From Cyanophora paradoxa (lineage: Eukaryota > Glaucocystophyceae > Cyanophorales > Cyanophoraceae): a stretch of 64,000 nt of DNA. Of this stretch, positions 59,301 through 64,000 are shown piece by piece. The translations under genes were made by a program, and so were the position numbers. The notes under the pieces were generated by a model that searched no databases, was not told the origin of the DNA, and saw only the letters and a program-made list of their open reading frames with translations. Position 1 is the stretch's first letter. Each line of letters begins with the position of its first letter. The DNA lies in NCBI GenBank assembly GCA_004431415.1, contig QPMI01000056.1, positions 248,001 to 312,000 of the forward strand, in the 5' to 3' direction.

Positions 59301-60232
59301 AGGTATATATCCGAGCACTCCTCCAGAGGGGGATTGAGTTTCTGCGACAGGCCCCCCGCGGATGTCAGTGCATGCGCATCCGCATGGATACAAATGAAGA
59401 CTCGTCGTTCGAAATTCAAGTAGAGTTGCGCACAACTTCCTGGCCGACGCGGAAAGAGAACTTAGCGACGGTAAAGCCCGGGTAGTGCGGGTCGTCCGTC
59501 ACAATCGCTCTATCCGTGACCCACGTTCCGACTTCCGTCGAGCTGCCCGGCGGCGCTGTGCACGTGGGGCGGTAAAAGTGTGAACGTGCACGTGGCTTGG
59601 AAAACGGCAGCGGTTCTTGCGAATAGAAGCGACAAAGCCAAACATCGTTACGCACATGGAACAAAGCTAGGGTCTCGGGAAAGGCAGTCGCATTCACTGT
59701 CGTAAATAGCAACCTCCATAGACCCTGCCAGCGACCGTCGAACATCCGCGTTAACCGCTGCATTATTCACCGTGCATCTACAAGCACGCATACTCACCAC
59801 ATGAGTCCGGCGTCTCGCAGAGCCACCATATGGTGCATGTGGCCGGGGGCTGTTCTGAAAATTTACGGTGGCCATGATCAGCTTTAGAAACGCGTCCAGA
59901 CGCGAGCAGCAGCCATATGTACAATGACGAAGCTACTCACTGAAAAACACTGGCTTGTTCTGTTTGTATCCAGTGTCTGCGCATGCGCAAGACATTTCAT
60001 TCCTTAACAGTCGCACGTCGATGTCGATGAACGCGGATGCATACGCATATGCATAACGACGAACCACATACAACGCCCTGATACGCTGAAGGCGTGTTGT
60101 CGTCGGGGCTGATGACCACGCCCAGAGGCAAGATTTCCGTTGACATGGATAGGTCGACATCGCACTGCGAGCATGCCAGAGCGCTTGCGAGTGACAGCAG
60201 CACAAATGCCACCACACTCGAGCTCTGCACAT
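47320..60232 (-). CDS. Giant receptor-like surface protein, N-terminal half (signal peptide, Cys-rich modules, first repeats)
   Basis: Some 35 exons on the minus strand. The first recognisable exon (60230-~60075) encodes a signal-peptide-like SSSVVAFVLLSLASALAC. ATG 60232-60230 is adjacent but one base out of frame, so the start is uncertain. Later exon blocks lie near 59840-59796, 59777-59650, 59560-59420, 59360-59165, 58385-58080, 57575-57110, 56760-55860, 55800-55515, 55440-55190, 55130-54830, 54800-54580, 54170-53270, 53130-52500, 52040-51760, 51630-51340, 50440-49500, 48350-48030 and 47930-47330. Cys-rich parts precede Ig-like repeats of the same type as in the other half. A frameshift near 47605 again fits one missing base. 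Shared repeat type, strand, intron style and glycosylation-site richness indicate a single gene of roughly 5,000-6,000 residues, an estimate. Two adjacent related genes remain possible. Confidence 0.65.
49480..50440 (-). other. Cys-rich exon of the giant protein
   Basis: A ~320-residue exon, one of the longest in the gene. Cysteines are clustered in CPELANAV--CAISC, FNCDDFWGCYFTEGCWEACF, CQECQAFF, CACLPKQ and CIIECSLLGDYRCECLPNEC. A His-rich loop (HTAGGLHHDEHQQ) resembles the His/Ser-rich insert in the 55.7-56.7 kb module, so the two may be diverged copies of one module. No known domain recognised. Confidence 0.55.
55700..56680 (-). other. Cys-rich module with repeated C-x-GP-x-C motif
   Basis: Exons here carry CFGPSC, CQGPGC, CTGPGCVC, CNGADCTC, CTGPDCCQGPDC and CIGPECC, with FCAEGRFCNNG and CPTDGECAAG between them. 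The spacing suggests small disulphide-rich EGF-like units. A His/Ser-rich insert (HAHVSQDQHHDEHSSGS) sits in the middle. This lies in the extracellular N-terminal half of the giant protein; I do not recognise the family. Confidence 0.6.
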
Positions 60233-61092
60233 ATGCATGTGCCTGCGCGACGTTTCAGGATTAGCATCACATAATGGAGCGAGCACCTCGAGTTGGCGCA
60301 AATAGAAGATGATACATGATCATGAATGAAATCGTGTCAAACCTGCACACGCGTGCGGATGGACATGACGCCGGCACGCGCTTGTGCGTTATGCTGTGGC
60401 GCCGTCCTGATTATGATCATGGATGTCGACGTCCGCTGCTGCCAATGATTTCGGAAGTCAATGAGGCGCAAACACCCGACAGCATGTGCCTAGAAAGATC
60501 TAGCGCGTAGTATTCGCTCTCAAGCTTAAGCGCACCGGCGCCGGGGTCTTGCCGAGGCCTAGGGGCCGGAGCGCTTGTGCTCGTATACTTGCTTTGAAAA
60601 CGCTACTAGTACTAGACTATGTTAGCTGCAGCTGCGCATGCGGAAACGCCCCGATGATCGGATGGCGCCCGGCGGCCAGGCTTGGGGGTGGTTTCAAAGT
60701 TTTGCGCGCGCAGACTCTGAGAACTGCGGCAGCTGCTGAGGGTCCGGCCGAGCCGTTGGAAACAGCGGCGGCTGCGGCGCGTGGGAAGGGACCCAAGGGG
60801 GCGCAACCCTCTTCAGCTTCCTGCCTAGCCGAACCTATCCGAGCAAAAAACCTTTTTACTGCGGCAGCTGCAGAACACTAGTACTAGTACTCTAACCTAA
60901 TGGATCCTAGTACCTACTAGGCTGCGGGGGGCTCGCCCCACCGACGGGCCAGTGGCCACCGTCGCGTCGTCTCCCAAAAATTTAACCCGTCGCGTCGTCT
61001 CTCAAAAACAAATATTAAATAGTGGAGCTGTGAGCCTGCAGGCTGCAGCTGTGAGCCTGTGACTGCAGCCTGCAGGTGCACAACGGTTGACA
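60233..61092. other. Spacer upstream of the giant gene, with a retroposon-tail-like segment
   Basis: No convincing gene; the open frame at 60549-60881 is compositional (Ala/Arg) and overlaps nothing conserved. 60921-61017 contains GCGGGGGGCTCGCCCCACCG followed by GTCGTCTCCCAAAAA and CGTCGTCTCTCAAAAA, similar to the 3' end of the retroposon at 15670-16216. Presumably the promoter of the giant gene lies in the first few hundred bases; no TATA box seen. Confidence 0.45.
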
Positions 61093-61340
61093 TACCGTGT
61101 AACACTTAATTAATGCGCCAGAAATTAATGCGTTTTTGGACCCGGACCCCTAGTGTGGATATAAATGCGGCACCAAATTAATGCGTTTTGAAGCTTTCTG
61201 TCTGCGTTAGGGGGGTACATCATGGCATACCGCAGTTTTCTTAGCGTTTCGATCGCGATATTAATGTGGTCCCGAATTAATGCGTTTTGCCAGCGAAAAC
61301 GCATTAATTACGGGGCGCATTACTTAAGTTTTACACGGTA
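61093..61340. mobile_element. Small inverted-repeat element (AATGCG subfamily), 248 bp, complete
   Basis: Begins TACCGTGTAACACTTAATTA and ends CTTAAGTTTTACACGGTA; the termini pair over about 25 bp with few mismatches. Interior modules read ATTAATGCGTTTT and the inverse AAAACGCATTAAT. Closest relative in the window is the 5'-incomplete copy at 11575-11830. No ORF. Confidence 0.8.
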
Positions 61341-62540
61341 CTACTAGTAGTACACTGCCGCAGCTAGCCTAGTAGCCTACTAGGCTAGTAGCTATAGCGC
61401 TGCAGACTGCACTGTCACAGTGTCACTGCAGTGCTTCCAAGTTCCGAAGTTCCAGCCAGTGCCAGCACTGCCAGGATGCACGCTCAGCGGCTACACTACT
61501 ACTGCAGTACAAGTTACTGTAGGACGGCTTTTTTAGCCGTAGTTTTAAATTGCCGTAAAGTTTGGGTTCGCCCGACTTCGTCGTAGCTAGTAGAGATCCA
61601 TCCCATGATTATCATCAATGATTCATCATAGCATGATCATGACTCATGATTCATGACATGTACTATATTAGCTAGCCCCATGATGATGGCATGCCATGAT
61701 GATGACAGTCACAGACTCTGAGATAGCGCGGCTTAGCGCTAGCGGCTGTCAGTGCCTGTCACTAGCCTGTCACTGCTGTCAGTGCCCCATCAATGGGGCC
61801 ATCATGGCATGCTACTACTACGTATATACTGTAGCCTGTAGGTGTAGTTATTTAGCCGTTGCGTTTGCGAGTTGGCGATTCCCCACTGGGCCAGCAGCAT
61901 CGGCCAATCAAGGAGTAAAGCTTTTTGAGAGTGATTCGAATTCGGGTAATATTCAAGACCCCAAAATAATTAGTAATCCTGGGGCTCGGCCTGTTTAGTT
62001 ACCTTTAGTAGCCTAGTAGCCTAGTAATAAAACTTTAGTACCTCGGGTTTAGTAATAAGTAGCCTAGTAGCCTACCTCGGGTTTAGTATACGATAAAACT
62101 TTAGTAATCGGGCCTCCGATCCAGATCTAGAACGTAGAACTATAAAAATCCAGTATACAAAATATTTCCCGACTTACAGTAGGCTACTGCAGCAGTACTA
62201 GTACTAGTACAGTAGTAGTACTGCCGAATCATGGCCGATTCGATCCCAGAGCCCCGTTGCTGCAAGCCTAGGCTGCCTAGCAACTTGGCAACTTGCTGGC
62301 AAACGTTTTTTTTAACTTGCCAAGTTGCTGCCCAACTTCAGCACTGCGGCAGCCGAGTCGACGTCTGCGGAGCTAGGCCTGCGGACCCAGGCTGCGGTGC
62401 CCCAGGGGCCAGACTGGCAGACTAGTGGCAGTCACCCGGTGACCAGTGCCACGCTGGCACGGTGAGTCACCAATGACTCACCAGTGAGTCACCACTGACT
62501 CGCCACTGATCATGAGTCACCAGCCTGACACCAGGCCTAC
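61341..62540. repeat. Repeat-rich spacer
   Basis: Contains short self-complementary clusters: CTAGTAG steps (61341-61395), CATGATGATG/TCATGATC (61600-61700), CTGTCAGTGCCTGTCACTAG (about 61745-61785) and GAGTCACCA-TGACTC (about 62460-62525). No coding region supported. Confidence 0.5.
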
Positions 62541-62812
62541 TACCGTGTGGCACTAAAATACCGCGGCATAAATTACCGCGTTAGAAACTCCGGCCCGAGG
62601 GTGGCCAAAATACCGCGGTACCAAATTACCGCGTTTTAAAAAACTGGAGGCTTGTATGGGGCGGTAATATTAATTAGGGGGGGTACTGTATAAAGCGACT
62701 TGCCTGCAGCTTAATACCGCGGTACCAAATTACCGCGTTTTAATAAATTCTCGGCGCGGTAATTTGGTACCGCGGTAATTAAGTGGGCGCGGTATTATAG
62801 TGCCACACGGTA
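62541..62812. mobile_element. Small inverted-repeat element (ACCGCG subfamily), 272 bp, complete
   Basis: Begins TACCGTGTGGCACTAAAATA and ends TATTATAGTGCCACACGGTA. Interior modules read TACCGCGGTACCAAATTACC-GCGTTTTA, seen twice directly and once inverted. Same architecture as the copies at 12440 and 61093 with a different core. No ORF. Confidence 0.8.
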
Positions 62813-64000
62813 CTACTACTACGGTAGTGCACGTGCGGAGAATTCGAAACTGTCACATGCGGCAGCGCAACCGATTCGGTCCGCAGCATTCATTAGTCAT
62901 TAGATCGGTATTAATATGCTATTAGTATTATGGTATATTTCAAAAAACGTTTGTGACGTACGCGCACCGTGGCGCATGCGCACGTGCACGTCCGCAGCGC
63001 TACTAGGCTAGCGCGACCACGACGTGCACGTGCTCGTTGACGTCAACGTCGGCTAATCGATACTGCAGACTGCAGTCTGCAGTAACGCAGCTAGCGAATC
63101 AGAAAAAAGCTGCGAAATAACTTTTGGGGGTGCCCCAAAAAAAGGCTTGCTGAGATTCTTGTATTAATGTGTTTGTCGCATCTTTTCGAGTTCGCGATTG
63201 GCCGGCAGCTTCGACGAATCAAGGAGCAAAGCTTTTAGCTTTTAAGTTAATTATATATATAACGTTTGCAATTGAAATTTGTCTCTTATATTTTTGCACC
63301 CAATGATAAATATTTAATTTAATTCAAAATATTGGGACCAATATTGTTTTTCTGCAAAGGGCCCCATAAGTTTTTTTCGGTTTTCGTTTTCATTTTCTAG
63401 AAACCATGGCCAAGGAGTCTATAATATATAGTCTATATCATAGTATAGTGAGTTCCAGTGTTCCAGTCTTCCAGATGGGACCCCAATCATTGAATGTCAC
63501 CCCATGGCCCATGGGGCCCGCATGATGGGCCCAGCTCAGATGGGGGTTTACCCCCATGCCTACCCCAAGCTAGAACTTCGGCTCGAGCCGGCTCTATAGA
63601 TCTGCTCGAGCCGAGCCGGCTTTCCCCGGCCGGCGCCCGCTGTACGTATACCGTAGTACATCATTTGCTTTTAAATAATCTCGGCTCCAGGGCCATGCGC
63701 TCTCTACTTGAGTCTTGAGCTTTCGTTTCTGTATATACGTACGATCTTCAGCACTCTATAGCTGCAGATGATAATCTTTCTGCAGCTGCCTCTCTTGTTT
63801 AATTTTCTGGAAGAGTCGGGCAGCTGCAGAGCTAGCTATAGCTATATATAGCTATCCCATTCACTGATCACGTGCACCTTACTAAAGTTTTAAGGTCAGT
63901 GATCATGACGCTTCAGACCTAGATACAGGCTAGAGGCTAGAGCTAGCTATAGTTCTCTGTTTGCTGAATAGTATATGCATTTTGCACTGCGGCAGCCGCC
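62813..64000. other. Right-edge spacer
   Basis: No gene supported. Palindromic short motifs (GCACGTGCACGT, CTGCAG repeats, CTCGAGCC at 63580-63615, AGCTATAGCTATATATAGCTA near 63830-63855) and AT-rich stretches. Open frames are under 80 codons and compositional. Confidence 0.45.

Noticed and set aside
60549-60881. 110-codon Ala/Arg-rich frame upstream of the giant gene
   Set aside because: Compositional only; no domain, no splice partners, surrounded by repeats.

Overview
The window is eukaryotic nuclear DNA, most likely from a unicellular alga. The left ~11 kb is very GC-rich and packed with tiny exons separated by short introns. Donors are often GTGCGC-type, and several introns are GC-AG. 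Many introns contain 17-29 nt poly-C tracts. The recognisable proteins have plant-like partners (an ER-anchored allantoinase and a two-part AAA ATPase). The organism also has a giant REJ/GAIN-type surface protein and a secreted Ser-Pro-rich protein. I cannot name the phylum; a haptophyte or a pelagophyte/stramenopile alga would fit the composition and the GC-AG introns, but that is inference.

Layout. 1-527 (-): 5' part of an allantoinase gene. 839-10988 (+): complete AAA ATPase gene, about 34 exons and 797 codons, divergent from the allantoinase. 10989-12920: repeat-rich spacer with two members of a small terminal-inverted-repeat element family. 12921-15477 (+): 9-exon, 419-residue secreted, Ser-Pro-rich protein with a C-terminal membrane tail. 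15656-16230: a retroposed fragment with 14-bp target duplication. 16537-18230: decayed direct duplicate of the 3' end of the AAA gene. 19170-60232 (-): what looks like one giant gene for a large extracellular receptor-like protein. It has a Cys-rich N-terminal half, about two dozen ~100-residue repeats with a paired-cysteine signature, a REJ region, a GAIN/GPS-like module, a single membrane helix and a short cytoplasmic tail. 60233-64000: repeat-rich intergenic DNA with two more of the small inverted-repeat elements.

Inside an intron of the giant gene sits a 13.7-kb AT-richer Polinton-like element (33425-47133) with 392-bp, apparently identical terminal inverted repeats. It encodes a packaging ATPase, a capsid protein with jelly-roll character, a second (penton-like) capsid candidate, two unknown proteins, a very large replication protein and a retroviral-type integrase. 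The replication protein fuses a divergent family-B polymerase, a superfamily-1 helicase and a C-terminal HNH-type zinc motif. I find no adenovirus-type protease and no ordinary protein-primed polymerase. A 2.2-kb GC-rich retroposed segment with a 15-bp target duplication has landed in this element between a TATA box and the replication gene. Its 3' end shares a 14-bp motif plus A-tail with the retroposon at 15670-16216.

The capsid, replication and integrase genes are each broken by frameshifts. Every one looks like the loss of one base in a short homopolymer, and the same signature is seen in exons of the host giant gene, so consensus sequence error is at least as likely as gene decay. The identical inverted repeats argue for a recent, possibly intact, element.
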